From Henckelia pumila (Eukaryota; Streptophyta; Magnoliopsida; Lamiales; Gesneriaceae), in NCBI RefSeq assembly GCF_033568475.1, contig NC_133121.1:133022375-133086374 (forward strand): 64,000 nt of DNA, read 5' to 3'. Below are positions 63,801-64,000 of the stretch, one piece after another. Made by a program: the position numbers and the translations under genes. Position 1 is the first letter of the stretch. Each line of letters opens with the position of its first letter. The notes below the pieces were generated by a model. It was not told the origin of the DNA. It made no database searches and saw only the letters and a list, made by a program, of their open reading frames with translations.

Positions 63801-64000
63801 CCGCACAATCTCTCCAATCCTCGCGCTGTCACTCCCACTCCAAACAAAGTCATAGCACGGCAATTTGGTGTAGAACTTCTCCTCGCAAGGAGGAATCGGA
63901 GGCGCGACCAAGGGCTTCGGATCCTTAACATCTTTGAACGAAGAAGAGGAGGCATACCGCGCTTCGACGGCTTTCTGAATGAAGAAGATGAGGGAGATGA
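57898..64000 (-). CDS. ABCA2: half-size ABC transporter, subfamily A (ABCA2-like), 5' end outside window
   Basis: Sixteen exons (minus): 64000-63756 (partial), 63267-63036, 62934-62765, 62658-62473, 62363-62268, 62177-61977, 61813-61654, 61561-61335, 60533-60416, 60326-60250, 59835-59746, 59552-59409, 59321-59016, 58930-58850, 58433-58257, 58164-57898. The joined frame is about 925 codons; Arabidopsis ABCA2 is about 980, so only a short N-terminus is missing. Order: end of the first membrane segment ([13 protein letters not shown]), a large lumenal/extracellular domain, a block of membrane helices ([18 protein letters not shown] through [16 protein letters not shown]), then one nucleotide-binding domain: Walker [10 protein letters not shown] (60462-60488), Q-loop at VCPQ|FDV, signature [10 protein letters not shown], Walker B VILDEP (59409), H-loop TTHS (59232). 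Family members are implicated in lipid transport; the substrate is not shown here. No stop or frameshift was seen. Confidence 0.95.

Noticed and set aside
63719-63955. Alternative minus-strand ORF ([10 protein letters not shown]...)
   Set aside because: Out-of-frame shadow of the first visible ABCA exon, whose correct frame joins the next exon in phase.

Overview
This is nuclear DNA of a flowering plant, most likely a eudicot. It holds intron-rich genes with GT-AG junctions (isochorismate synthase, a half-size ABCA transporter), plant-type Ty3/gypsy and Ty1/copia retrotransposons, MITEs and AT-rich intergenic DNA. Everything I can assign a direction as a gene or LTR element reads on the minus strand. 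No bacterial, organellar, rRNA or tRNA features were seen.

Layout. (1) 1-16250: a decayed Ty3/gypsy element with Tat/Retand-like RT. Its 5' LTR (15483-16250) and tRNA primer site are on the right; its 3' LTR lies off the left edge. A complete Ty1/copia element (4007-13313, with TSD GATGA) sits inside its pol gene. (2) 16251-20322: intergenic DNA with a Cys-rich ORF, a 311-bp fold-back element and a hAT-like MITE. (3) 20323-41712: a nest. A CACTA-like left end (20323) and GCGACG-rich ends surround a coding-poor LTR element (23218-40885, LARD-like). That element contains an Athila-like complex with three LTRs (25381-36268) that keeps gag and protease but no recognisable RT or integrase. (4) 42444-45954: an apparently intact 13-exon isochorismate synthase gene (564 codons), the plastid entry enzyme for salicylate and phylloquinone; a MITE lies in intron 4. 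(5) 46129-53800: gene-free DNA with microsatellites and several hairpin elements. (6) 53801-56402: a six-exon gene for a basic plant protein I could not name, with E2F-like and telo-box motifs upstream. (7) 57898-64000: the 3' 16 exons of a half-size ABCA (ABCA2-type) transporter; its N-terminus is beyond the right edge.

The three host genes show no obvious functional link. Nesting gives a relative order of insertion: gypsy before copia in the left nest, and CACTA-like, then LARD-like, then Athila-like in the right nest. Exon coordinates were read by eye from splice consensus and reading-frame continuity; each joined frame closes exactly, which is the main internal check. I found no wholly novel system. 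The most unusual items are the three-LTR complex, the perfect GC hairpin in the copia leader, three different minisatellites in the gypsy 3' region, and an uncharacterised gene with cell-cycle-like promoter motifs and a KEN tripeptide.
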